Origin: Marasmius tenuissimus
Taxonomy: Eukaryota; Basidiomycota; Agaricomycetes; Agaricales; Marasmiaceae
Assembly (NCBI GenBank): GCA_029532415.1
Contig: JAQOTA010000048.1
Location: 484,001-548,000, forward strand
Length of the DNA stretch: 64,000 nt
Reading direction: 5' to 3'
Shown here: piece after piece, positions 35,040 to 46,310 of the stretch
Layout of the letters: every line of letters begins with the position of its first letter
Numbering within the stretch: the stretch's first letter is position 1
Notes under the pieces: model-generated
Database searches by the model: none
What the model saw: only the letters and a program-made list of their open reading frames with translations
Told to the model about the DNA's origin: nothing
Made by a program: the position numbers and the translations under genes

Positions 35040-36860
35040 AGAGTAATCCTCCCCCTATGAACGACCCTGGATCCATCGGTGCTCGTTCGGCATAATTGTT
35101 TGGTATAACGGTGAGAATCAGTTTGGCGTCAATGGTAGGTTCTACCGAGTATCGCTCAAGTTGGCCGCACGGCTGGCAGAATCGAGTAAAAGATATGAGG
35201 TCCCTAATCAAAGCCCGAGGTGCTCAGGAGATAGAGTTTGATACGCCGTCTGGCTCATCATCATCAAGAGCGCAAGTATCAAGAAGCGCAGTAGCTCGGG
35301 TTGCAAGTGAAGGTGTTGATACTAGCAAAGCGATGATTTGTGTACAACGCCATGACAGAAAACCATAGTAGAGTTACAAGCTTGAACCGATTGTCCAAAT
35401 GAGGGAAACGTCGGTAGATTTGGCGCCTGCCGGCTACATGTGCATAGAAAGCTAACACCAGGATTCGTAACGACTCGCGGTCGGTCCATAGGTTTTGCGG
35501 TACCAGAAACATCGCCTCCAGTAGACCAATCTTGGCAACGGCTCGCCCAAGTATTCAAGTTAAGACCCTAGTCCTGACGCAGACATTTTAAACCTTCAGC
35601 TCGTTGAACCGACGATTGTTTCAAATCCCCCAGTGCCGTTGAAAGTATAACGTTCTCGATTACTTCTTGGCGCTCCATGAGATATTTGGTGTTCACTGTC
35701 GTAAGGTGAGACCCAGCAAAAACCAGCATCCTCCTGGCTTCCTACATCGGGAAATTTGTACCCAATCACGCCAGCGACCCGAAGAATCCGCCAGTCACAT
35801 TTTCTCGGCTCATGATCGTTCGAGTAACAGGTAGGGGCGAAGTCACTCGTTGATATCGAGAGGGACGAGTTGAGCACGGGATTACGACGTACGAGCTGTG
35901 ATATTGAGCTTCCGGAGAGATAGCGCTTCGAGACTACTTAGTACCGCAAGACGGAACGATCAACATGTAAATGTCCAAATTCAACGACTGCAAAATTCGG
36001 TACCTTCTGATGGCTAATTTAGCCCAATCCTAGCTTGCGCTTGCTCTTTCCGTGTCTCGATTTTCACCTCCACGCCAGCCCGAGCCTCTGGCATCGACTC
36101 GGCTTCGTTTACGTTGATGAAAAAAAAATTGAGTCAGCGGACGAAGTTGGAACTCAAGCATCGACTGAGGCTGAATGAAAAAGGTTACTGTACGAGGGAT
36201 TTTTGACGGCCGTAGAATGACGCGAAGATAATTGTTTAGTATTGGCTAGGAATTGGTTTGGATGATGGTGGTGGGATAGGTTGTTGAAGGTTGGACGAAT
36301 GGGCGCATGTGGGTGCGCTTGAGTCGCCCGCTTACCACACAATGACGTACATCAACAAACTCTTTTGTCAACGATCACCGCCATAGCAGCGTTCAATGTT
36401 CCGTCGTTCACTACCCATGTTATCCTGCGGCGATTCCCGATGTGACTTACTCGCAATGAGCAGATTCCTCTTCTTATTCATGGCCTCAAGTCTGCCAAAT
36501 CCTGCCAAATCACGCTTTGAGCCCTATGCATGAGCTCGTATTGTATGGGCTGTTGAATCCGATAATTCCCAGCCTCGAAGCTGGTCTATCAGTTTTGGTC
36601 GGCCTGATTGGTCATAGTAGATGCAGAGAGGGGGGCAGGGCAGACCCCGGACACTCCGACGAGTCTCAGTCCATGCACTCGGAGTCAAGCTTCCAGCAGC
36701 TTCTTCCTTTTCCTCCCTCATGCTTACTTGTATGTTCGACAAGCCGTCTCTGTCTTTTTATATCTTACTTCTTACCTGTTTCGCCAGTGTATTCACTCTA
36801 TATTCTCGTATCCTCAAGTGCCGCAACCCTCATACCGTACGGTCTATACTCGAGAGGAGT
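35040..36860 (-). repeat. Decayed duplicated segment, copy 1
   Basis: This block resembles 50880-52820 throughout, in the same order. Minus-strand text is shared, for example SLSISTSDFAPTCYS here versus PLSASSRNFTPTCYR there, and near 35290-35510 VPQNLWTD...LWFSVMALYTNHRFAS versus VLQNHGPK...LWSSVMVL-TANRFAS. Frames are broken in both, so an unidentified gene seems to have decayed after, or together with, the duplication. Confidence 0.5.
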
Positions 36861-36974
36861 CGAGATAACGCTGTAGGCCACGTTGCACAGACCATCGGCA
36901 GAACACTAATGTGACCATGGACAAGCAGTCACCTCAATATTACCTCAACCTCTTGTATCGGCCAGCGAGCGATG

Positions 36975-37525
36975 TTAATGCAACCCTTCATCATGGGCTA
37001 TTGGCTGCTGCTCTTTCAGAGAAGCAAGAGTTCAAGTCCGTACCATAACGTCCTGCTTCAGATCCATCACCGAGCAATAACATTCCCTTACCTCCCCCAT
37101 CTCTCGCCAACCAAACCCAATCCAACCGAACAAATTCCGTCTCTTGGGCTCGGCAGTCACCCATTCCCGGATTTTGATCATCCTACGGCGTTTCCTGCAC
37201 GAAAACTGTCAAGAAAACCACGATAGAGAACGTCTCGTCATCAATGTACCCAGCCAGCCATCACAGTTCTCGAAACACCCACACATCCCAGCAAATCTCT
37301 TCCAAGAGTCGTACCCTCCTCAATAACATCGCCAATGTAGAAGATTTGGCATTTCAAGTCGTCCAAAGCCTACGGGTAGAACCATTCCTTGACGCTGACC
37401 ATCGTGACGGGGATAATCGCACCCATGACGAAGAGTTTGGTCAAAATCCCTCCTTTGGTGCTGTAAATCGTCGAGACCTCTTCTGCTATTGCCAAAACGG
37501 AGGCTTCTGTCAATAATATTGGCAT
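36975..37525 (-). pseudogene. One-helix membrane protein pseudogene (copy 3)
   Basis: Reading from ATG at 37525, exon 1 follows copy 2: MPILLTEASVLAIAEEVS, GGILTKLFVMGAIIPVTM and EWFYP. It then meets TAG exactly where the paralogues have the tyrosine of PYTV, and continues ALDDLKCQIFYIGDVIEEG in the same frame. Exon 2 is recognisable at about 37050-37224 (REWVTAEPKRRNLFGWIGFG, then WREM). The exon 1 donor is altered. One nonsense codon plus the weak splice site make it non-functional. Confidence 0.75.
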
Positions 37526-37539
37526 TTATCGCTTGTTTT

Positions 37540-38343
37540 TTTTTATTTTCTATTTCTGGCTTCTTGTGCGCCGCTGTTGTTGTTCTGTGCGCCAATGTGA
37601 TACGGGTCAGAGCTGGAAATGGAAACACTCGTTTCTGGGGGGTTTCTATGCACTTTTCTGCATAAATATCGATGCTTCTTGGAGAATACGAGTCGGGTTG
37701 ATCTTAGTAGGCGCTCGACGTCTAGATATTTGGATATTTTAGATGTTAAGGCGCTGGATTCACTTTCAACTTTTGTTGTGAGCTCGCGCACGCTTTCAAC
37801 GCGATTGACTAGTGGCGATCGTGTGTGCAAATGGTATTCGTACAGTTCGAACTGAGCGAAAGCTCAAGTACGACAAGCGTTTCTTATGACTTAGAAACAA
37901 TCGACTTTGGAGGCCGACCGTAGCAGTACATGGAAAACTCACAGAAGGGATATATGATTATAAATCCTTGCGGGGTATGATTTCTACGGATATCTGTAGG
38001 TACACTGGCGCTTGAAAATACTGGTGGATATTTTCAGTACGACTCACTCCGAAAACGGGCAGATAGTCCATAACGCAATTTCGTCCGGGTAAGCGTTGCA
38101 ATTTGATAGATTTGGGATTGTAGAAGAAAATCACAGGCTTAGGAACACTAGTTGCAGTGATTGTGGTTTGAATTTTGGGACATTGTTGGCATGTAGGATG
38201 ATGCCTGCCGCGTTGCGGCGTCCGGATGCATCCTTGGCTCAGACTCACACCACCACCACGCAGCGGCACCGGCTAAAGAAACGGTCCCGGTGAGAACCGT
38301 ATTTTTTTCCCTCAGAACTATGCTCACGGCTCATGATACGCAG
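37540..38343. other. Region between one-helix pseudogene and F-box paralogue
   Basis: It contains diverged remnants of the upstream sequence also found at 27360-27600 and 31060-31270, for example GTGTGTGCAAATGGTATTCG near 37819. No gene seen. Confidence 0.35.
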
Positions 38344-40067
38344 ATGAATCCGCACATAACAAAGTTACTCCAGACTTCTCTCGACCGTGCCGTGTTCATC
38401 GAGGACTGTTTTGGCCCGGGATCTCCTTCTTCTGACAGCTCCGAGACAATCACCCAGCATCTTCCAGCAATCCAGAGCGACATTGCGCGCCTCGATGCTG
38501 AGATCACCCTGCTTAAATCGTCCTTAACCTTACTGGAAAACCATCGAGATCGCTTGCAACGCTCCATCGTAAAGGGAAGGGCATTAATTCCACCATCAGT
38601 GCACAGGTTACCCAACGAACTCTTGTCCCATATCTTTACATCCATTTGCAGCAAATATCCTGGAAGCGAGCTTACTTTTACTTCGGAAAGACAAAAGAAA
38701 GGCCACCTTCCACCTCCTTCGCTGTTGTCCACGGTGTGCCATTCTTGGAGAGGAATTGCGCTTTCTACGCCGAGTTTGTGGTCAACGGTATTTTTCGTCC
38801 TTACTCCTTATAGGTACCCGGGGGAGGCGGGGGCAGACAGGCTACGTCGAAGAACAGAAATGTTCATGAATCGTGCCCGCACTCATCCTCTGACCATCAC
38901 TTTTTGGTCCATGGGGAGCTTCAATGCTGGCGATCTGCTCGCAATAGGCATCAGTCGCGCATCGGAGATATTATTCGCGCGCTCATCTCAATGGATCAGT
39001 GTCAGTTTTTACCTTTCAGACCCTCTTCTCGAGCTTCCCGCCCTTCGAACCCTCAGAGGAAATTTCCCGAATCTTCGCTCAATCGCCACTCCGGCTAGAG
39101 CCCTTTCAGCTATATTATCCAGCGGTTCATGCCCAGCTCTCCGGAACATTGAAATTTTTGACCAAATTGAGGGTCGCCTGTTGGATAACATTCCATGGCA
39201 GCAGGTCGGGGATCTGGCGCTCTATGGTTTCAGCAAGGAGTCGACACATTCTCCTTTGGACCTTCTGGCCTCCTGTCCAGAGCTCAAGTCTTTGGATCTC
39301 CGCTACGAGAAAGATCACACACGATCTATAACTAACGGCCGCTTTGCCCGCTATTCAGTAAACTCCAAGATAGAGTCCCTGACACTTAAATTGACGCCCG
39401 ATTCCGATGACGCTGAGGCAACTTGGGTAATGTTTCTCGACCAAGTTACCCTTCCTCGACTCTCCTCACTCACCCTTTACGACTTGCACTCAGTCGAAGA
39501 GATTGAAGATCCTTCATCTCTTTTACAATGCATCACCCGCTCGGCGTGCTCGATCACATCCCTGACCCTCGCGTTCGATCTACTGTCAATGACAGCAACT
39601 CGCCGCCTTCTTCTCTCATGCCAAGTTTAACAACCTTCACTCTCCGTGAATGTCATCCGAACACCAATTCCCGACCGAAATTAGACCGCATGAGAGATTT
39701 CCTCCGCCTTCTCTATGTGGACAGCGATTCTGCGGCATCTGTTACCGACATGGGAACGCGACCTCTTTTGCCCCGCCTTCAGCACGTCTCCTTCGATCTA
39801 TGGCACTTTCAGGACCCAAACAGAACCTTCTTTCCCCCCCTGTTCGAATCTAACCGAAATTGCTTCGATATGACCTTATACAGAGCGGTAGCCTCCAGGT
39901 GGCTCCCTGATCGAGGAATGGCTGCACGAAGCGTTGTCAATTGTCTACAGTCTGTTTCGATCAAATTTCGGGCTGATCAGGGGTGCCACGATCTTCCAGA
40001 TCTGGAGAAATTGAGAAAGCTTGGTGAGGAGGGATTGGAGGTCTTTCTTGGGTTTTCTAATTATTAG
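38344..40067 (+). pseudogene. F-box protein paralogue with one frameshift
   Basis: The first frame runs from the likely start at 38344 (MNPHITKLLQTSLDRAVFIE; in-frame ATGs also at 38320 and 38290) to a stop at 39630. It has the coiled-coil leader (IQSDIARLDAEITLLKSSLT) and the F-box (LPNELLSHIFTS, STVCHSWRGIALSTPSLW). Near 39600-39620 the homologous text moves to a second frame, LMPSLTTFTLREC, which runs to 40067 and ends LEKLRKLGEEGLEVFLGF. This matches LEKLRELGEQGLELFI at the end of the intact gene at 19822-21549. A one-base loss in a pyrimidine-rich stretch (CTTCTTCTCTC) explains it. It is either a young pseudogene or a sequencing error. Confidence 0.8.
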
Positions 40068-40285
40068 CCAGAATATAACTGTTCGGGCGATGGTACGTGC
40101 TAAATGCTTGATGACTACATGCGTCGCCACTGAAACGCTTACTGTCAATCTAGTGTGCTTTCAAGTTAAATACTGCATTGATTTCACTGCCCTCCCACCT
40201 ATGATCTCCATAAGTCGTGCGATGCGTTGTTATCGCACTCGCACTCGGAACCAAGCTTGAATCACGAAATGAGTCTAGTCTCTTA
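40068..40285. other. Short intergenic gap
   Basis: Nothing recognised. Confidence 0.3.
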
Positions 40286-40688
40286 CAGGTTTTGCATAAT
40301 TCTTCGGAGGTCACTCTCCAGAAATCCCTGTTTGTTTGGCTCAAAACTCAATTGAAAAATCAATTGGAACCCTGACGAAATTTCGGGGCCTGGCGACGAG
40401 AAACAGCAACGATAGACGCCCAACGCGAATGTTGAGCGCATTTCGCGGGGTGTGCGGCAATGGACCGTGCTTCGACCAACCCTCGCTCCAGAACTTGACC
40501 AGAGCCATATTGCTTTGCTTATGAACACGAATTACAGCTTGGAAGCGGCAAAAACCTGAGCTTCGCGTTGTTTCTACCCACAGATCTCCCCCAGAGCCCT
40601 TCAGGATTCTAATTGAGTTAACTGAATTGCGAGCCAAACAAATAAAGAGTATCAGCAGTCGACCTCCGAAGAATTATGCAAAACCCTG
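40286..40688. mobile_element. 403-bp MITE with TA target duplication
   Basis: The left end CAGGTTTTGCATAATTCTTC and the reverse complement of the right end CAGGGTTTTGCATAATTCTT agree over about 28 bases apart from one extra G. Weaker complementarity reaches about 70 bases (TTTGTTTGGCTC on both arms). TA flanks both ends (40284-40285 and 40689-40690). The layout fits a non-autonomous Tc1/mariner or pogo-like element. No transposase text inside. Confidence 0.78.
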
Positions 40689-40690
40689 TA

Positions 40691-41114
40691 CCACACTTGC
40701 TATCGGCGACTTCAGTTGCATCCCCACACGTACACTGTGTATTGCTTGTGGGTGGTTAAAGCTGTGGCGGGTTACGAGACTCTACATCATTATACCACGC
40801 GAATGGCTTAGACTATGTCTTTCTGGGCATGTAACAATTCCGTCGGAAGGGTCGGGAATTCATTTCCCTTCGTTGGATGAATGAATGTTCCCTCGCGAAT
40901 TCAAGTCGACTGAATACGAGTGACAAAGCGCCCGTTGCACACGGAGATCTGCAATGTCTATATAAGGACATAGTGTTTAACTCTTAGGGATGTGTCGACT
41001 AAGATTATCGTCGGGGCGGACGTTCGACGTGGCTTAGAACGGTCAGTATTGTTCATCTAGGGTATATAGGGGGAATTCTGGTCTGATACGCCTAAAAGGC
41101 TATTTTGTACCGCC
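40691..41114. other. Upstream region of the 41-kb membrane protein gene
   Basis: A TATATAAGGACATAG sequence near 40959 is TATA-like but about 155 bases from the next ATG. No gene seen. Confidence 0.3.
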
Positions 41115-42494
41115 ATGAATGCCCAGCTGGCTGCATCCTGTGAGTGGTTTTCCACTGTCTCGAGCAACGGGGAGTCCGTTTTCACTGACAGTGACGTGAT
41201 TCCCTCAGGCCTGGGGCTGGGGTTGACGGCGGCTGATTGGTGTGCGTGTTGGAACGACGAGAAGAGATTCGTGTGGAGGTGAGCCTCAGCTACTGTAAAT
41301 CACTACCACCACCCTGTGCCGATATCTCTGACCATTGTTTTTATTTCAGGTTTCCGTTCAAGATTACCGCTGCGAACTTCCTGTACATTTTGATCAACTA
41401 TCTATCTTTTGTTATTCACACGTAAGCCCGCCAACCTTCTACTCCTTCTATACCAAATCACCGTCCAGGCTGTTCCAGTACGGATGTGGTTATCGCAGCT
41501 CTATGTCGCACCAAGTTCTATCCTGACCCAATTCCGTACGACTTTTGTCTCGGTTACTATCTGTTCAAGGCAATGGCTGTCTGCGTTGTATGCACGCTGC
41601 TACACTCCATCCTCATGCTTCGTGGTGAGGCTATTCCCAGATCCTCTCCATTTCCGCGCTAATGATTTTGAAATGAAGTTTACGCCCTCTACGCCAAGAA
41701 CCGGTACATGGCGGCCGTCCTTATGTTGGTCTTCATCGGCAGGACAGTGGTCTCAGGCTGGACTTTCTTCCAATCCAAAGACTTGTTGGAGAATCGGATA
41801 CCCTTCAACGGCTTGTGTGTGCCGGCCATATACTTCCAGTTACGCCTAACATCATATGCGTAAGTACTTGATTTATTGCGTGAGGGATGAAACTGCTCAC
41901 ACTTCGGGCGATCAAAGAATCATGGAAGTAGCCCTTCACGCCGTTTGGTGCGGGCTGACGCTAGTGAGAACATGGAGTTTGAGGGATGCGTGGCCGACAT
42001 ATTCGACACAGAACTTCGGCGTGGTACTGCACCGTGATGCACTGCTCGTTTATGGGGGAGTTCTTGGTGCGTTCGTTGGCGTGACTGGAATTTGACGCTC
42101 ATAAGAGCCGTGGACATTAACCTTTCCCCTCGGCAGGAGTATTTTTATCTATCCTGGTTGGACTTTTCAAGGATAGGCTGACTGAAATCGTCGCTGTTTG
42201 TGTTTTTCCGTGAGTTTTTTGTCTTCTGCCCTGGCTTCTGCTTCTGTGAACGCTCAGAACCGTTTCCAGGGTGCTGGTCGCGGTAATGTGCCGTTCAGTA
42301 TGTACTCCCATCAGTGTCTGTACTTACTATGTCACTGACCCCAGTTGATGACGGTCTTAAAGGGTTGTCGGGTCGTCATCCATTTGCAGAGGCTTTCGGG
42401 ACCCGGGATCGATGAATCCTCAGGCAAAGAAACGGGAGATCTCGTCTTGACCACCGTCGACTCGACTTGGGACACCCACACCCGGCCTTTGTAA
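41115..42494 (+). CDS. Multi-pass membrane protein, mushroom-type, unnamed
   Basis: Eight exons join in frame from MNAQLAASC at 41115 to a TAA ending at 42494, giving about 300 residues. The start of the mature region (WNDEKRFVWRFPFKITAANF, LYILINYLSFVIH) resembles the DUF6533 pattern of a helix, an R-x-x-W motif, then ILYxxxRY, but it is too diverged to assign. Later helices include YYLFKAMAVCVVCTLLHSIL, AALHAVWCGLTLVRTW and VFLSILVGLF, and the sequence SLMTVLKGCRVVIHLQRL precedes a polar tail. One acceptor must be taken at GCTGTTCCAG (ending near 41480) to keep frame. It looks intact. Function unknown; possibly a distant DUF6533-like receptor-type protein. Confidence 0.7.
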
Positions 42495-42599
42495 CATAGA
42501 TTTAGTTCTACAAATGTGATAATATTCGCCGCATACCCGAATATTCGGAGTCGCTCGAGATTATAAATCTAAAAGCACAAATTTCTGAACGGAATCGTC

Positions 42600-45116
42600 A
42601 TGTCCGGACACAACACGCCCCATCCGAGGTGCCACCGCCCCAGAACGTTTCCTCGGCATTTCCCGTTGCATGCCCATTGGTCCATTGTCTACCAAGACAA
42701 TTCTCACAACGACCACGACCATCATCTTCTGCACATTACCACTGCTCTTTTTTAATACGTTCCATGTATCCAGTGACTCAGATTTCTTGGAGCAGATTCA
42801 CAAAATCCGCGATCGCGCTTTGACATGACCACCTTGTGGCGAACACGTTTGCCTGATATCATGGCCGCAAGTCGTGCTCCAGGAGCTCCCAACCTATGGC
42901 TCTCCCCCTCTTGCAAAGAAGAGACACGTCTCGGCAGGCTCCAAGCCCCCAGGTGAGTTAGAATTTTACGATTTACCGCGGTAGCTATCCTCATACGTCT
43001 CGTTAGACATTCACAATACCCGCAGACCAAGTACCGGTCGTGAACCTGGTACAAGACCCATGGGAGAAGGTCATGAAGGCAGTGGACAAGCACGACGATG
43101 CTACGGTTAAGGGCTGGAAAGAAGATATTGATACGCTGCTCGTTTTCGTACGTTTGCTCTGTGATTCCCCCCTCCCACACAAGTCTTTTTACTCACCAGA
43201 ATTCTAGGCAGGTCTCTTCTCAGCGGTAGTGACAGCTTTCGCTGTCGAATCGTACGAATGGCTGTCGGAAGATCCGCGAGACATTTCAGCATCCGTTCTC
43301 CATCATATATCACAACAGCTAGGCAACCCTAATATGCCACCAGCAGCGCCCACGGATTCTCCGTTTCACCCGACAACCTCTGTCATCCGAATCAACTCGT
43401 TATGGTTTCTCAGCCTCATCATGAGCCTCACTTCGGGTCTATTTGGACTGATGTGCAAGCAATGGCTTCGAGAACACAGACGCGATACTCCAAACATTAC
43501 ACAGATGGAGGCTTTGGGTCTTCGCCAACTACGACACGAGAGCTTCAAAAAGTGGGGGATTCACCTTTTCTTGGGTGCTCTCCCGGTTCTCCTCGAGCTC
43601 GCTGTCTTACTCTTCTTTGCCGGCCTTTTGGAGTTTCTCTGGACCCTCCACGTCGTTGCGTTTGCCATCGCGGCATGCGCAGTGGTACCTACCGCGACCG
43701 TGTATGTTTTCACGTCCGTATTCCCTGCATTGGTCATGCTATCCTTCACCGACAACGAGCCGTACAAACGCATTATTGGCACGATAACGTCAATCCAGCA
43801 CATCTGTCCATACAAGTCTCCTCAAGCATGGCTTGTGTACACCATGGCGACCAAGCTCCCGAAATTACTCTCGAAGAGCGCGTTCAAGCTTACCCACATC
43901 ATCCCGTTCTCGGACTGGGCTGCCAGTGACCTCCACGTCATCGACAATTTCGGTACCCGCTACCCAGGCGTATCTCTCCCTCCCCTGAAAGTCGAGTGGC
44001 GTACGCTGAAGGTATATGAGCTCCAAGGGCTCAGATGGCTTTTGACGATATTCAGTGACATTCCATCGATGTCGCTGTGTCTGTTGGATTGTTTGAAGAC
44101 AACTCAACTGCACCCATCCACAGTCATTGCGGCCGTGTTCGATTCATGGGTCGAGTCGACATGGAAAGAGATAACAATCGAGGAAAAGTTCGAAGATTTT
44201 AGAAGCTTCCAGGATGGCACGTCCTCCGGTCCTCTCAACCTCCACAACACACAGTCGCCTCTGAAGCTCGGCATTAACTTACAGCTTCTCTTCTACCGGG
44301 AGTTTTGGATAACGTGGGTCAATATTATTGTTAACAGTGGGCCCAGTGAGTCTTGCGTATCCTCAATATCTTCCCGGCGTGCCTCATAATCTACTTGCAG
44401 ATACGTACCATGCCTTCTATTATCTCGCTCATACACTCGAAACTTACCTCCAAGAATACCTCTCTCGTTGTCGAGAAGGTATCCGTCCCGCTACTAGGTT
44501 TTTCCTTCCTTTCTGGCTCGCTGAGAAGCTATGGAATCACAGTAACCCCGATGTGCGAAACCAAAGCATCAGCCTCATCCGTTTTTACGAGGAGGTATGG
44601 GACTCTAAGAGTTTCCCTCGTATCAACCCCGCCCAGGGCTCCAGCGACGAGCGCTACAACCTTGTTCAGACCCTCGCCCATCATATCCTCCACTGTGACA
44701 ATTCTATCCTGCTGACAACTCCTCGAGGGTACCAGTTCCTCGAATTCGTCAATGGGAAAATTTTGGAGGATGACTTATTCCCTTCGGATGCTGAAGGGCT
44801 GGATTTCTCAACGTTGGACGAGAAGGTGACGACGATCAAGGGGTTGGCTGCAGAGTGGCGGTTGGCGATGAACAAGGCCATTGCTATGAAGATGGCTACT
44901 ATAAAGCCTTCCATTATCCCACCTCGCCGATCCGAGCGTGCTCGTGACAACGGTGGAGGTGATGGATGGTTGGAGCGGGAGCCTTTCGTGTCCCCGAAAC
45001 ATGAGGGCACATTCGATGGCACGGTGATCGTCACGACACCGGAGGGAGAATCTTTGGAGGATAGCCCGGGGCAGGAGCGTCTCACGATAATCACCCATCG
45101 TCCGGAAGAGGTATAG
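42600..45116 (+). CDS. DUF6535 domain protein
   Basis: The DUF6535 signature is plain: VQDPWEKVMKAVDKHDD, then GWKEDIDTLLVF, an intron, and GLFSAVVTAFAVESYEWLSE, followed by INSLWFLSLIMSLTSGLFGL and KQWLREHRRDT. Two more helices (VLLELAVLLFFAGLLEFLW, FAIAACAVVPTATVYVF) and a long cytosolic region follow, with a last intron at about 44347-44400 before DTYHAFYYLAHTLETYLQ. The stop is at 45116. The N-terminal exon in frame before the first intron begins after a stop near 42825 and has no ATG, so an upstream exon is needed. I place the start tentatively at 42600 (MSGHNTPHPR). The family is common in mushrooms and its function is unknown. Intact apart from the unresolved start. Confidence 0.78.
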
Positions 45117-45666
45117 GTGTATGTGCAGCGTACTTTCGAACGCCCCATTGATACATACCGTAAGTTATAGATCATTCACGATAATGTATTCATCACATTT
45201 GTCTTCGATGCATGCTGGTTGTCACTTTTGGATGCTCTCACACGTTCTAATGGTCGAACAGGAATAGCATGCTCTTTCTCTTCCTCTGGGCCCGTAAATG
45301 TACCTCTGGCCTGATATACCTCGTGTCGCGAGCAGGGCTTGCGCTTCGACTATCTTTTCAAGTCCTGTCTCGTAGTATTAAGGGCAATATAACCTTATTC
45401 TGCTACCGCCCGCGAAGGTGCTCATCTGTGACATTCAAAACCAAATTTTCTCAACGTTACTTTCCAGATCATCGCACAAGCTCAGAACGCAGCTACTACA
45501 CTATTACAAGGTTCAGACGATTTTTTTTGGTATGTTCAGTTTATCGCGAGATGAAAAAAGAGACGATATTGCTGCGAGGAGCACTTGGGTGGATCCCCCT
45601 ACCATGACACGGTGAGTCTTCCACACTGAGACTCGGTGTAAATTGTAGAGTTCGACTCACTCGGCT
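45117..45666. other. Downstream region of secreted protein gene 1
   Basis: No gene seen. About 45470-45620 resembles 48600-48740 downstream of secreted protein gene 2, so the duplication of the pair extends into 3' flanks. Confidence 0.4.
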
Positions 45667-46246
45667 TTAGGTAGACGGCACAAGGATGGACGCAGTACCG
45701 GGGGTGTAGCAGAACCCACCGCCCAGTCTCGTCCCGCAAGTGGACAACTGATTGCAACTTCCCTTGCATCCACCCCGATCACAGAAACCAACGTTAGTGG
45801 TAGCCTTCAAGCAGACGGTGCCCCCGGCATTGAGGCATTTGGCGTTGCCATTGTACGTGGTGCAGTCGCCACCACAAACGTTATTGGTCCTTCTGTTGCA
45901 ATAGACGACCATGGTGTTCAGAGGGGCCCGTTTGGTGAGGTCGATGGGGTCCCCGATGAAGGTGATGTTGGCGTCGGTATTTTTGATCCAGTCGTAGATC
46001 TCGTCGTGGGTCGCCTGGGTGGGAGGGATTTGAGGTGAGTGTCATTGACGTTGGAAGTTGTATGAAATAGAAACTGACAAGATAGCTTTCTTCCCTCTCA
46101 GAAACCTTGACGGAGAGCGTGAAGAGTCAGAAACATGACGGTGAGCATGACCAAAGTCGAACACTCACAACTGCAGCCCCAACGCTGTCTACAACCCAGA
46201 GGGCGAGGACGACGGCAGAGCTGAGTACAGAGAATTGAAACTGCAT
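45667..46246 (-). CDS. Small secreted ten-cysteine protein (paralogue 1)
   Basis: Three exons on the minus strand give 150 residues. Exon 1 is a signal peptide (MQFQFSVLSSAVVLALWVVD, then SVGAA). Exon 2 encodes nine residues, VSEREESYL. Exon 3 starts ATHDEIYDWIKNTDANITF. A Kex2-type dibasic site KR follows in DLTKRAPLN at residues 63-64. The predicted mature part is 86 residues with ten cysteines at protein positions 74, 82, 86, 95, 103, 113, 118, 122, 128 and 137. Motifs include VCGGDC, KATTNVGFCDRGGCKGSC and CGTRLGGGFC. I recall similar predicted secreted proteins in other mushrooms but know no named family. It is likely exported through the secretory pathway and trimmed in the Golgi. Its role, extracellular or surface, cannot be told from sequence. 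Confidence 0.85.
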
Positions 46247-46302
46247 TGGGAGTGTGGCTGGGACCTTGTGAGGACTGGGATTCAAAAGTCAACTTGGGGC
46301 TG

Positions 46303-46310
46303 CTTTTATA
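46303..46310 (-). promoter_or_regulatory. TATA box of secreted protein gene 1
   Basis: TATAAAAG on the minus strand, 57 bases upstream of the ATG, within GAGTATAAAAGCAG. The same element stands 58 bases upstream of paralogue 2. Confidence 0.7.
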
